Source of the DNA: Bacteroidota bacterium
GTDB lineage: Bacteria > Bacteroidota > Bacteroidia > AKYH767-A > OLB10
NCBI GenBank assembly: GCA_016721435.1
Contig: JADKIC010000012.1
Span: 62,001-126,000, forward strand
DNA: 64,000 nt
Direction: 5' to 3'
Shown here: piece by piece, positions 32,977 through 43,451 of the stretch
Layout of the letters: each line of letters begins with the position of its first letter
Numbering within the stretch: the stretch's first letter is position 1
Notes under the pieces: model-generated
What the model was told of the DNA's origin: nothing
Seen by the model: only the letters and a program-made list of their open reading frames with translations
The model's database searches: none
Position numbers and translations under genes: made by a program

Positions 32977-33525
32977 TCACACTTTCGGCATCCAGGGGCT
33001 TTCGGCGGCATTATTCCGATTCGCCAGGAAGCGGCTGAGGACAAATAAATAATCGGAAAGCCGGTTGAGATAGACTCCAATGACTTCATTTATAGCTGTT
33101 TCCTCATTAAGGTGAGTCACTAAGCGTTCACAGCGGCGACAAACACAACGGGCAATATGGGTAAAAGAAACGACGGGATGACCTCCCGGAAGCACAAAAG
33201 ATTTTAACTCCGGAAGTTCATACTCCATCAAATCGATCTCTTTTTCGAGAAGTTGCACGTCGTTATTCGTGATTTCGGGCAATTTCATACGACTTTTTTC
33301 AGGATCACTAGCCAGATGAGAGCCGATGGTAAACAGCCGGTCCTGAATTTCGAGCAGGATGGTGATGCTATGATCGTCCACCGGTTGATCGCGGAGCAGA
33401 CCGATCCACGAATTGAGTTCATCCACTGTGCCATAGGCTTCTATGCGGAGATGATGCTTGGGGACTCTTGTTCCACCAATCAATGAAGTCTGACCTTTAT
33501 CTCCTGTTTTAGTATAAATTTTCAT
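32977..33525 (-). CDS. Cob(I)yrinic acid a,c-diamide adenosyltransferase, PduO type
   Basis: A complete 182-residue enzyme that transfers adenosyl from ATP to cobalamin to make adenosylcobalamin. The ATP-binding N-terminus IYTKTGDKGQTSLIGG and the segment VDELNSWIGLLRD are typical; the C-terminal CRRCERLVTHL and NRLSDYLFVLSR complete the five-helix bundle. It starts two bases after the stop of the upstream ABC ATPase gene, so they form one transcript, although no functional tie is obvious. Confidence 0.93.
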   Translation of the reverse strand: MKIYTKTGDKGQTSLIGGTRVPKHHLRIEAYGTVDELNSWIGLLRDQPVDDHSITILLEIQDRLFTIGSHLASDPEKSRMKLPEITNNDVQLLEKEIDLMEYELPELKSFVLPGGHPVVSFTHIARCVCRRCERLVTHLNEETAINEVIGVYLNRLSDYLFVLSRFLANRNNAAESPWMPKV

Positions 33526-33527
33526 GA

Positions 33528-34238
33528 CTAAGCTGTTGTTAACGAATTGCGCTTCTGATTTTCTCCATCTGATTCCACGAGGCCATCCTTCAAGCGAACG
33601 ATACGATGAGCATAGCGCGCGATATCTTCCTCGTGTGTCACCAGAATAACGGTATTCCCCTTATCGTGGATTTCAGCGAGAAGGCCCATGATCTCACCGG
33701 AGGTTTTGGAGTCCAGGTTTCCGGTAGGTTCATCGGCGAGGATAATGGCAGGATTTGTCACCAATGCTCTGGCGATGGCTACTCTCTGACGTTGGCCTCC
33801 CGAGAGTTCATTGGGACGATGCGTCACCCGATCACCGAGGCCTACATCCTGAAGTGCTTTCAAGGCTCTGGCATCCCGCACTTCCTTACTCAGGCCGGCA
33901 TAGACCAAGGGGAGGGCTACATTCTCCAATGCTGTACTCCGCGGCAAGAGGTTGAATGTTTGAAACACAAAGCCAATCTGTTTGTTTCGAATCTCGGCCA
34001 ATTCATTATCATTCAGGTGAGATACATCGATTCCATTGAGGTGATATTCGCCACCAGAGGGCGTATCCAGGCAACCGAGGACATTCATGAGAGTAGATTT
34101 ACCTGAGCCGGAGGAGCCCATGAGTGCCACATATTCGTTTTTATTAATATCGAGGGTGATGGAGCGCAGGGCATGAATGGTTTCCAGTCCTACTTTATAA
34201 ATCCGGGAGATATTTCTTACTTTAATGATAGGTTCCAC
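33528..34238 (-). CDS. ABC transporter ATP-binding protein, LolD/MacB type
   Basis: A complete 236-residue ATPase. Walker A is MGSSGSGKSTLMNVLG, the Q-loop GFVFQTFNLL, the signature LSGGQRQRVAIARAL, and Walker B AIILADEPTGNLD with the H-loop VTHEEDIA. This set is typical of MacB/LolD ATPases that pair with FtsX-type permeases. No permease is adjacent; the permease at 9560-10806 is a possible partner. Cotranscribed with the adenosyltransferase downstream. Confidence 0.95.
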   Translation of the reverse strand: MEPIIKVRNISRIYKVGLETIHALRSITLDINKNEYVALMGSSGSGKSTLMNVLGCLDTPSGGEYHLNGIDVSHLNDNELAEIRNKQIGFVFQTFNLLPRSTALENVALPLVYAGLSKEVRDARALKALQDVGLGDRVTHRPNELSGGQRQRVAIARALVTNPAIILADEPTGNLDSKTSGEIMGLLAEIHDKGNTVILVTHEEDIARYAHRIVRLKDGLVESDGENQKRNSLTTA

Positions 34239-34675
34239 GTTAAGGGCTTTGCTTCAAAAATAGCGAAGAAAATGGTTTCCTCCACTTAGATGAGAGGGTT
34301 AAAACAGCATCTCAGTACATAGATTGGAGATCTCAGGTAAAATCAACTGCCAGCTCAATAAAAATCTAATGTGCCGCAGATTGATTATGATTTTTATGAT
34401 TTGTTAAGATAAATCGCTGCGATCGCTGCTTTCGCGAGACTTCGCGACGCTGCAAACGTTGCGCCTGACTACCGAAGCCTCGGCGCAGGCGGGTTTAAAT
34501 CAGGATTGGTTTCACCTAAAATCCGCCTTGGAATTGATGATCCCTATGATGGGTGACAGGTTCTAATATTTCTATCTAAATCCACGATTCCTTGTTTAAA
34601 GAGGTCGCAAACTTCTTGTCTAAATCCAACCCGATTGAGAAAAAAGTCTAGCTCGCTAAAAACGTTGATTGATCT
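34239..34675. other. Gene-free region with a short palindrome
   Basis: No coding sequence is recognised. GCCTG (34463-34467) and CAGGC (34486-34490) form a hairpin with an inner CCGA/TCGG pair, a GC-rich island in otherwise AT-rich DNA. GC-rich runs at 34420-34460 (GCTGCGATCGCTGC, GCGAGACTTCGCG) are also self-complementary. Confidence 0.5.
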
Positions 34676-35584
34676 TTAATACCGAATAACAAAATCTTCC
34701 TTACTCAAATTTTTATTCACGAAGAGCAACCCGATCATAAAAACATCAATGCTTAATGTAAAACGCTTATCGGCCTTTAGCTGCTTCCAGGCCTCTTGCA
34801 TTTCAGGCGACCAGTTGATATCATCAACCACGATGACTGCATCCGCACTTAGTTTTGGATAGCAGAGATTAATGTAATTCAAAGTCGGTTCAAGACGATG
34901 ATGACCATCGATAAAAAGATAATCGATCTGATCGATCTTCGTTAACAATTGCGGCAGACTTTCTTCAAAAGCACCTTCCACTATTTCAATGTTCAGTGAA
35001 GGGAATTGTTGAACGCTAGCCCGTGCGAGTGCCGCTGTTTCAGGACAGCCTTCCATCGTGATCATGCGGCCTTGCGGATTTCCGGCAGACTGATAGAGCG
35101 CGCTTATTCCGACGGATGTTCCGAGTTCTAACATTAACTTTGGCTTCAGATGATTTACCAAACGATATAGCATTCGGGCATAACGGGGAGGCTTTGACGA
35201 ATTTTTGGTGATGTACGAAATTGCTCTTTCCTTGTAAACTTTTCCTCCAAAGCCGGCGCCAAAATCAAGTACATTTATTTTCCGGTGGTTCTGTAAAAGA
35301 TGATCACGTGTTGCTTCAATTTCTTTATGCACAGCTTCCCTCCTGTCATGGCGAAAAACGGCTTCGTTGAGTTGGTAAGCAAATGGCCCCTGAAGTCCAT
35401 GACGATTAGTTGCCGAAATATAATATTCGGCAAAGTCTATTATCAATTGTAGCGACCGAAGGATTTTCACTTGTTGGAAATAATTAATGGTGTGAAAATA
35501 ATGATAATCATTTAATCTGCCGGTTAATAGTTTTAACCCATACAATTTAACTATACTATATAAAATCAACTTCAAAGGTTTCAC
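34676..35584 (-). CDS. Class I SAM-dependent methyltransferase
   Basis: An intact 302-residue protein. The Rossmann-type SAM site is LMLELGTSVGISALY (motif I), then MITMEGCPETAALA (motif II acid), and the DYLFIDGHHRLEPTLNY and AVIVVDDINW segments characteristic of the Methyltransf_24 group. The N-terminal ~100 residues are an extra domain, with LDFGAGFGG resembling a second glycine-rich loop. The substrate is unknown. It stands alone between two gene-poor stretches. Confidence 0.85.
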   Translation of the reverse strand: MKPLKLILYSIVKLYGLKLLTGRLNDYHYFHTINYFQQVKILRSLQLIIDFAEYYISATNRHGLQGPFAYQLNEAVFRHDRREAVHKEIEATRDHLLQNHRKINVLDFGAGFGGKVYKERAISYITKNSSKPPRYARMLYRLVNHLKPKLMLELGTSVGISALYQSAGNPQGRMITMEGCPETAALARASVQQFPSLNIEIVEGAFEESLPQLLTKIDQIDYLFIDGHHRLEPTLNYINLCYPKLSADAVIVVDDINWSPEMQEAWKQLKADKRFTLSIDVFMIGLLFVNKNLSKEDFVIRY

Positions 35585-35698
35585 GCAAAGACGCTAAGAC
35601 GCAGAGGTCCTGAGGCGCGGAGGGAGAGAGTCGCAGTAATCTTTTGTCGATGACGATATTTTATGGATAAAATGATATAGAGAATTGTGGCTTCATAA

Positions 35699-37305
35699 TT
35701 AATGACTCACGATCAACTGGCGGTGGAATATTCCTTTTAGAGTGGATATACGAAGATGATAAATTCCATCCGGTAAAGGCTTTGTATTGATTGATCCAAG
35801 GTTGGTAACATGTATTGTTCTTCCGCCTACATCGGTGATATGCACAGATGATAATTGATTCATATCTTCAAGTACCACTTGCACTTCATCATTCGCAGGA
35901 TTGGGGACTAACAGGACGCTGTTGTGTGGATTAAGGCCCTCTAAAATACTTGTAGTTTGCAGGGAACAGAGCGGCGCGCCCACCAATGTATTCAAGGCAT
36001 TACAGAGCTCGTTGTAATTCAGGGTATCATTGAAGGTCATCAGGGTTTGCGATAATAAATCTACTTGTTCCAACGGATCGATGGTTAGGTTGTAAAAACG
36101 CTGCGAGCCGTTATCGAAATCGATGAGTTTATAATCGATGTTACGGATGGTCTTCCAGTCTTTGGGATTGCTGACCGGCTGAAATTGCTCTGAAAATACC
36201 CAATTCCGAACGGCAGTTGTATCATTCTTCAGGAGCGGCATCAGACTCACTGCATCTACAGGAAGTTTTGCAGGAGGAATAAAAGAGAGCCAGTTATTAA
36301 ATCCACCCAAGTCCAGCATTGTTGCAAAAAGGTCGACGGTATTTACCAGTGCGGCACTGCTCCTGTTTGGATTTACAACAGCAGGTCCGAGATGATCATC
36401 GGCACATGAATACCATAATCGTACAAAGTTCCTTTCACATGAGAGGTATCCTGAATTTTCGCCACCGATTTTTCCTGACCGTTATCTCCGATAAAAATAA
36501 TATTGGTACTATCCCGCAAATTATTTTGATCCAGGTACTGAAACAACCTTCCCACCTCTGTGTCCAACGCCTCAATGGCTGCTTTAAAATACAAGGAAGG
36601 ATTTGCATTGATATGTCCGGGAGTGCCGGGAAGTCCGGGATTGCTGATCAGGCTATCAGGAGGTTTATGATGAGGAGTATGTGGTGCATTGAACGCGACC
36701 CAGAGGAAGAAAGGCTTATTGGAACTTAAAGTATCCAGCCAGTCAATGGCATCATTGATATTTTGAGTGGTAGCATAGGTGGAAACAGTATCCATCACGC
36801 CATTCTTAATTCGGGTCCATTGATAGAAATCGGTAATAGCGCCATTAAAATTCCCGGAGTACAAATCATAGCCCATATAATTTGGAAACACTCTTTTTGC
36901 AGGAGGCATTGTAGTATGCAGATGCCATTTACCCACATTCGCTGTAGCGTATTTTACAGGAGCAAAATCGCGGAGGAGTGTGGCTACGCTCATCTCTGCA
37001 GTATCCAGCTGAGGACTAGAGGTGCCACTAACGATATACCCCATTCCTGTTCTGAACGAATATCTTCCGGTAAACAAACCGGCACGCGTTGGAGAACATA
37101 CCGGATTGGACCATGCATTGGAAAAGACAACCCCGTCGTCTAATAAACTTCTAAGAACTGGAGTATTTGCAGTATCTCCATCATTGGGATAAAAGCCGAG
37201 ATAATCAGTACCCAGATCATCGGCGATAATGATGATGGTATTTTGCTGAGCAGCGCTAAACCAGTGAACGAAAACAAAGAGTGTAAACAGGAGAACTTTT
37301 TTCAT
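35699..37305 (-). CDS. Secreted sulfatase with T9SS sorting domain (frameshifted)
   Basis: Two frames (37305-36373 and 36319-35699) make one arylsulfatase-like enzyme of about 535 residues. A signal peptide precedes AAQQNTIIIIADDLGTDYLG (metal-binding DD). The sulfatase signature CSPTR in NPVCSPTRAGLFTGRYSFRTG supplies the cysteine converted to formylglycine. IIFIGDNGQEKS provides the later metal Asp/Asn. The C-terminus is a T9SS type A domain (LLVPNPANDEVQV ... HRQLIVSH). One more G at 36387-36388 (CC on plus) restores IISGPAVVNPNRS. A secreted sulfatase probably acts on sulfated polysaccharide; no polysaccharide-utilisation genes are adjacent. Confidence 0.92.
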
Positions 37306-37365
37306 ATAGGGAATGCTAACGGAATCCTATGACTTATTGCTATAGCAAAGGTTTAAACAACCCGC

Positions 37366-38280
37366 TTAAACTTTTTCTTTCTTCACCAACGAAATCATAA
37401 TACTCATTGCCAGAATCATCACGACCACGAACAAGGCCCATTCTACCGGGATATGCACATAATGAGAGATCAACATTTTTACGCCGACAAAGGAGAGTAT
37501 AATCGCGAGACCGTATTTCAGGTAGCGGAATAAATCCATCATCCCACTCAAGGCGAAGAACAGTGATCGTAGTCCGAGTATCGCAAATACATTACTGGAA
37601 TAAACGATAAACGGGTCACTGCTGATGGAGAGCACTGCCGGAATAGAGTCGACGGCAAACACCAAATCTGTAAAATCCACCACGACCAACACGATAAATA
37701 GAGGAGTAGCCAGCCAGCGCCCACTCTTCTTCACAAAAAAATCCTTGCCATGGTATTCTTCTGTCACCGGTAAAATCTTTTTGCAGGCACGCACAAAAAT
37801 ATTCCTGTCTAATTTCGGATCCTCCTCATCGTTAGAGAACAACATCTTCAAACCTGTAAATACGAGGATCCCTCCAAAAATATAAATCATCCATTCGAAC
37901 TTGTTAAACAAGGCCACTCCCACCACGATAAACGTTCCTCTCAGGATCAAGGCGCCCAAAATTCCCCAGAACAATACTCTATGCTGGTATTGCTTCGGCA
38001 CTTTGAAAAAATTAAAGATCACGATAAACACAAAAAGGTTATCCACACTCAGCGACCATTCAATCACATAACCGGTTAGAAACTCAAATGCCTTTTCAGG
38101 ACCGAACCAATAATACACCAGTCCATTAAACGCCAATGCCAGTGATGACCAGAAAGCCACCCATAAAATTGATTCTTTGAACGATATCGCTTTTTCTTTT
38201 CTGTTCACTATACCCAAATCAAAAGCCAGCATAGCGAGAATGAAGAGGTTGAAGCCGATCCAGAAGACAGAATTATCCAT
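37366..38280 (-). CDS. TerC family integral membrane protein (Alx-like)
   Basis: A complete 304-residue protein with about nine membrane helices. Family landmarks are SLSVDNLFVFIVIFNFF and VVVDFTDLVFAVDSIPAVLSI, which carry the conserved membrane aspartates, and DPFIVYSSNVFAILGLRSL. TerC/Alx proteins are linked to tellurite resistance and manganese export. The start codon is only ~20 bases from a 330-base repeat array, so its promoter must lie in or beyond the array. Confidence 0.95.
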   Translation of the reverse strand: MDNSVFWIGFNLFILAMLAFDLGIVNRKEKAISFKESILWVAFWSSLALAFNGLVYYWFGPEKAFEFLTGYVIEWSLSVDNLFVFIVIFNFFKVPKQYQHRVLFWGILGALILRGTFIVVGVALFNKFEWMIYIFGGILVFTGLKMLFSNDEEDPKLDRNIFVRACKKILPVTEEYHGKDFFVKKSGRWLATPLFIVLVVVDFTDLVFAVDSIPAVLSISSDPFIVYSSNVFAILGLRSLFFALSGMMDLFRYLKYGLAIILSFVGVKMLISHYVHIPVEWALFVVVMILAMSIMISLVKKEKV

Positions 38281-38300
38281 GGCGCGAAATTAGGTGAAAA

Positions 38301-38640
38301 TGATACACGTTGATATACAGTTGATATACTTTGAGATACTTTGATATACTTTGAGATACTTTGATATACTTTGATATACTTTGAGATACTTTGATATACT
38401 TTGATATACTTTGATATACTTTGATATACTTTGATATACGGTCTTATATTGTATATCAACTGTATTTCAACTGTATTTCAACTGTATTCCAACTGTATTT
38501 CAACTGTATTTCAACTGTATTTCAACTGTATTTCAACTGTATTCCAACTGTATTTCAACTGTATTTCAACTGTATTCCAACTGTATTTCAACTGTATTCC
38601 AACTGTATATCAACTGTATATCAAAGTATCTCAAAATATA
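38301..38640. repeat. Two-part 10-bp/11-bp minisatellite forming a partial inverted repeat
   Basis: 38310-38440 consists of about 13 copies of a 10-base unit TTTGATATAC / TTTGAGATAC; the first units are 11 bases (AGTTGATATAC). 38450-38615 consists of about 15 copies of an 11-base unit TTTCAACTGTA with variants ATTCCAACTGT and TATCAACTGTA. The two halves are near reverse complements (TTGATATACAG versus CTGTATATCAA), so the array can fold back on itself. Frames read through it give artificial YQSISKYIKV and FNCISTVFQLY proteins. Related degenerate copies lie at 18.1 and 29.8 kb. Confidence 0.95.
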
Positions 38641-38671
38641 TCAATTTGGTTCAATGTACCGATGAAATTAT

Positions 38672-39040
38672 TCAGGACTGATCTCTGGTTTTTGTAATGA
38701 AGTTATTCAGTTTTACATTCAGATCTTTGGAGGTTGCTAAAAAATCATCATGCAACTCAAGACTAATCAACTCACGCTCTAATAGCAGTGACATCCAGTG
38801 TTTAAAGGCTTCTCCGTGGGATGCTCTTGCAATGACATAAAATTTATTCTTGTCTTTGAAAGTGTAACGAAAATAACCTTCCGTTAAATTTGCGCCAACA
38901 GAGTCGCTGGCGCGTAGGAGCTGATCGCCCATGTGAAATTTTAAATACTGGGGCAAGGAGACGTATATATCCCAAGCCATTGAAGAGAGTTTTCTGGAAA
39001 GTTTATAAACTTCCATATCATGAATATCTATGTATGCCAT
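38672..39040 (-). CDS. Four-helix bundle protein (23S rRNA intervening-sequence protein family)
   Basis: An intact 122-residue protein. The family pattern is visible in VYKLSRKLSSMAWDIY, DQLLRASDSVGANLTEGY and RASHGEAFKHWMSLL. These small four-helix bundles (TIGR02436-type) are often found in ribosomal intervening sequences or as isolated genes near repeats; the function is unknown. Here it borders the minisatellite array. Confidence 0.92.
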   Translation of the reverse strand: MAYIDIHDMEVYKLSRKLSSMAWDIYVSLPQYLKFHMGDQLLRASDSVGANLTEGYFRYTFKDKNKFYVIARASHGEAFKHWMSLLLERELISLELHDDFLATSKDLNVKLNNFITKTRDQS

Positions 39041-39361
39041 ATGATTTTAATTTGAACGCAAAAATAAGGTGGACGAAAGCCATTACTCGTCTCTAAACGA
39101 ATACAAATGATTAACATAAATCTTTGACGAGCGCTTCAGAATAATTTTCCCCTTACGGACTTGAAAAATCTAGTACTACTCGTTTTTTAAGGTAGCGCAA
39201 TTACCCTTCTCTCCCATGAGGTTTATTCATTAATCCCCTCGTAAAAGATGGTTAACCTATTCAAATGACGGATTAAAGGAAAAATGTGATGTACGGGGAC
39301 TTTTGAATCAACATTTTCTTACATTTGAAAAATGAACCTGTCACCATCAACTATTTAGATC
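39041..39361 (+). promoter_or_regulatory. Upstream region of the propeller gene, with TACATTTG promoter box
   Basis: No gene is seen in this 321-base gap. TACATTTG at 39320-39327 fits the TAnnTTTG -7 box, and TTTTG lies at 39301-39305, 14 bases upstream. The start codon follows at 39362, leaving a leader of about 27 bases. Confidence 0.55.
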
Positions 39362-41884
39362 ATGAATACCATTCCATTTATTCGGATCTTTCTCATTTCT
39401 CTTTGCATCTGCCCTACTGCATATTGTCAAAAGCTACTGCCAATGGGAGAGGGTATCAAGTGCCAGGGCTTAATAAATACCATGTGCGTTGACAGCCTTT
39501 CAGGAAACATCTATGCAGGCGGATATTTTGATGCGATGAATGAATTGAAGACAAACAATATCGCTATGTGGAATGGTGTCTCGTGGGATTCGTTGCAATC
39601 CGGGGTGATTGGGGCTGTTTACAATTTGCACAGTGACAATGGTATTTTATACTGTGCCGGAAATTTTACCATTGACGGCTATCCGGGAATCAGTCATCTG
39701 GCCTCCTGGGACGGTACCCAATGGCAATCGCTTTATACTATTCCTCCTTCCGGATCGGTATGGTGTGTTAAAATGTACAAAGGTGCGCTCTACGCCTCCG
39801 GCAACTTCACTTCCATCGACGGAGTCAACGCCCGCTATTTTGCAAAATACGAAAATGGGATATGGTCTGCAGTTGGAAATGGCTTAAATTATCCTCTTGT
39901 ACAAATGGAAACAGTACGCGACACTCTTTTCCTTGGTGGACAATTCACCACCTTTAACGGAGACTCCGTGAGTGCACCGGGATGGATCACTGACAGCGGA
40001 AACACAGGTGGCATCTCAGTTCCCGCCGGAACATGGTATCAGTGTAGTGATCTGTTTTCAATAAATGATACGATGTACAGCATAGTAAACGACACAATCG
40101 TCAGATGGAGCGGACAGCAACGAATAGCTGCTTACTATTTTCCGGTTGGCATTGACCATGCCTTTTCTCACATGGGCGATATTTATATTACCTATGATAG
40201 CATGTACTCTGTCGCATCCACCAATACAAAGGATAATATCATCCGGAAAATCGACAACGGTCAATTGGGTGAACGCGTATGTTACTCAAGAATCACAGGC
40301 ACCGGTGCGACATTCCGTCCTGAATACTATTCATTTTTGAGTTATGACTCTACGCTATACATTGCAGGAAATTTTTATTCCATCAATTCGGTCATCAACC
40401 CCGGCATCATCAGTTATAAAATCAGGTCATTTCCAACACAGGGAAATGTGCCGCTGCTTATGTGGATCCCTGGCAAAATGCCAGTGTAGCAACTATCGCG
40501 AAAGATACGGTGACGGGCAATATATACGTTGGAGGATTTTTCATTTTCGCCGGCAACCATTCTCACCCATGATTGCCATGTGGGACGGCAATCAATGGTT
40601 TCCGATGGATAGTGGTTTTACAGGTACAGTGCGTTCACTTGCGTTTTACAATGGAGAACTGTATGCAGGAGGTAGTTTTCGATTTGCCGGAACAACGGTT
40701 GTCAATGGACTTGCAAAATGGAATGGTACAGTATGGCAACCGGTTTCTACGGGTGCAGATAAAACTATTTTAAAATTATTAGTCGTTGGCAGCGATTTAA
40801 TGATTGCCGGAAACTTCTACAACATTGGAGGCAACCCTATTGAATATATTGCACGATATGACGGCACTTCCTTTTATGATTTGAATATCGGTTCACAACT
40901 TTGGGGATTGGGCGCATACGAGCTAGCCTGGTATCACAACAAATTGTACGCATCCGTACTTTATGACGACCTTTATTATCTGAATGGCAATACATGGGTG
41001 AGTGTGGGATTGCAACAGGAATCCGGAAAAATGTTAATTCTAAACGACACATTATTTGTTGGATCCCAAACCCGAATGTACAAGGTTACAGATAATTCAT
41101 TAGATACTTTAAGCATGGTCAATGCTGATTACTTTGATACCTTCAATCCGCTAAATCTTAGAGATGAATTATTCTCCGTTGACGAATATTCCGGCATCTT
41201 CAAAGGAAGTGAATGATACGTTATGGTTACAAGCAGAAGGAATATTTCCTTATACCAGTTTAAATCTGGATTCCACGCATGTCATGATCGGAGGATTTTT
41301 TCCTTTACATCACTAATGCTTCCGGCGAAAAACAACTGAACAATATCGGTATACTGGAATTCACTCCGCCTGCAGCTGTCATTTCAAGTAACAAAGATTC
41401 TATCTGTGAATACCAATATGTATTTTACTATTGCACTACGGATGACCTTTTTGCCCAATACGACTGGAATTTGCCCGGCGGACTTCCGGATTGGTCTACA
41501 CAACAAAATCCAATTGTTCAGTATAACACGGCGGGAAATTACCCGGTAAGTCTAACCATTTCTAATCTCTCCGGAACAAACACCTATTTCTTACCGGGAA
41601 ACATCAACGTTAAAAACTGCATTACCGGAGAGGATGAAACTTCAGCGCCAGCTTCCATTCGTATTTATCCGAATCCATTCACCAATAATTTTTCAATAGA
41701 AAACAATTCTCCAAATGTTGTAAATGCAATTATCAGAACCCTGCAAGGTGTGGTTGTTCAAACGGTCGAAATTTCAGGCAATGAAAAACGAATTATTTCT
41801 TCGGGTAATCTCGCCAAAGGACTTTATCTCGTAGAACTGATCAGTGAATCATCCCGTCAAACAATAAAACTTATCCGGCAATGA
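39362..41884 (+). CDS. Secreted beta-propeller protein with PKD and T9SS sorting domain (frameshifted)
   Basis: One gene of about 840 residues in several frames. A signal peptide (ending AYCQ) is followed by many repeats of the form LYAGGSFRFAG...LAKWNGTVWQPV, for example IYAGGYFDAM...NIAMWNGVSWDSL. This gives a propeller of the kind often seen in Bacteroidota surface proteins. A PKD-like segment (YDWNLPGG, NYPVSLTISN) and a T9SS type A domain (IRIYPNPFTNNFSI ... IKLIRQ) end it. Breaks occur near 40448, 40566-40568 (three C should be four), around 41207 and 41296-41301 (T run). Its stop overlaps the next start (ATGA). Confidence 0.87.
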
Positions 41885-43406
41885 GTAAAAAACCCTCCTG
41901 GTTTAGTTCAACATTACTTTTCATTCTTCTACTCAGCACTGCCTTTACGAGTTACGCACAGAAGTATGATAACAAATGGATGATGGGCTACCAATACGCG
42001 CCGTGGCAAGCATATCCGGCATTGGACTTTATGTTCGGACAACCGGACACCATTGGATATTACGGATACTTCCCTATGTTTGGAACATCCACTTCTATTT
42101 GCAATGCGCAAGGTTTACTACAATTTTATACCAACGGTGTTTTCGTTGCGAATAAATTTGATGCTCCACTTTTCAATGCTGACACTTTTAACCATGATCA
42201 ATTAACCAACGGTGCAAATTCATTAAACATCGAACAATGCGCCCTCATTCTCCCCCAGCCCGGATCTTCTACTGAATATCTCATCTTTCACATCGGCGGA
42301 GTATTTTCAGGAAACGACCTCCTTCCCTTTGAACTTCGGCTCAGTAAAATTGACATGAGTTTGCAGGGCGGTGCAGGAGCGATGACGGTAAAGAAGCAGG
42401 TCGTCATTAACGATACACTTACCTATCGTACAATGAACGCGGTGAAACACGGGAACGGACGCGACTGGTGGGTGGTAATTGGTGAAAACGGATCACGCAA
42501 ATTTTACTCTGTGCTGGTCACTCCTACAGGAATAGACACCATCATTAAATCGGGAAATGTTGTTTCCATTAGAAATGGATTAATCCGCGGACAAAGTAAT
42601 TTTTCGCCGGATGGAAACTTCTTCGCCTATACCTCATCTGACCTCGGACAACCTGTTGCAAAAACAAAGTGATCCTTTATGATTTCGATCGTTGTGCCGG
42701 TACGCTTTCCTTTAAAGATAGATTATTTATGAACCGGTTGATGACAGTTCGGTATTTGGATGTGCGTTTTCTCCAAACTCCCGCTACCTCTACATCTCTA
42801 CCTTTTACGACCTTTACCAATATGATCTTCTTGCTGCACCCTTGGATTCGGGAAAGAAACACCTTGGCACTTTCGATGGCTTTTACGGATCCCTTTCCCA
42901 ACTATTTCTACAGGATGCAACTGGCACCCGATAATAAAATCTACATGGTCTGCTGGGGTGGATCAAGATTCCTGCATGTCATCAACGATCCTGACCAACC
43001 GGATACGAACTGCAATTTTGTCCAACATCAACTGCAACTGATCTCCTATCACGGATCGAGCATACCTTCTTTTCCTTATTATAGGCTGGGTGCAGCTGTG
43101 GGGAGCGGATGTGATACACTCACCGTCGGCTTAGAAACAGAAAATAATTCTTCACCGACCACCAAAAGTTATTACGCCAACAATAGTCTGTATATTCAAT
43201 TGGGGAAAGTGCAAACAGATGATATGCCCTACTCTATTTTTAGTTCAAATGGACAGTCCATACAAAATGGCATCCTGCCAGCTCATCAGGGAACAGCGTA
43301 TAAAGTAGATTTGACTGCCGGTTTAAGTGCAGGTGTTTATTTATTTCAGTTGGGCAATGATGAATCGGCACATAGAAATAAATTTGTGGTTATTTCTTCC
43401 TGGTGA
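41881..43406 (+). CDS. Secreted protein with T9SS sorting domain, paralogue of the gene at 1-739 (frameshifted)
   Basis: About 508 residues. A signal peptide ends at SYAQ; the N-terminal part has WMMGYQYAPWQAYPALDF, and the central motif is KHGNGRDWWVVIGENG followed by FSPDGNFFAYTSSD. The shared HGNGRDWW links it to the truncated gene at the start of the window. The repeating SPDG/SPNSRYLYIST pattern suggests a beta-propeller. The C-terminal FSSNGQSIQNGIL to HRNKFVVISSW is a sorting-domain-like end. Breaks are at 42661-42672 and around 42735 and 42900, the middle third being read in a separate frame (FSPNSRYLYISTFYDL). It overlaps the previous gene by four bases. Confidence 0.8.
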
Positions 43407-43451
43407 TTGGCAATAAATTGTGTTGAGGAGATGCAACAATCTGCATCGTGT

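Noticed and set aside
38208..38697. Long ORFs on both strands with YQSISKYIKV and FNCISTVFQLY repeats
   Set aside because: They are translations of the 10- and 11-base minisatellite and have no start or family features of their own.
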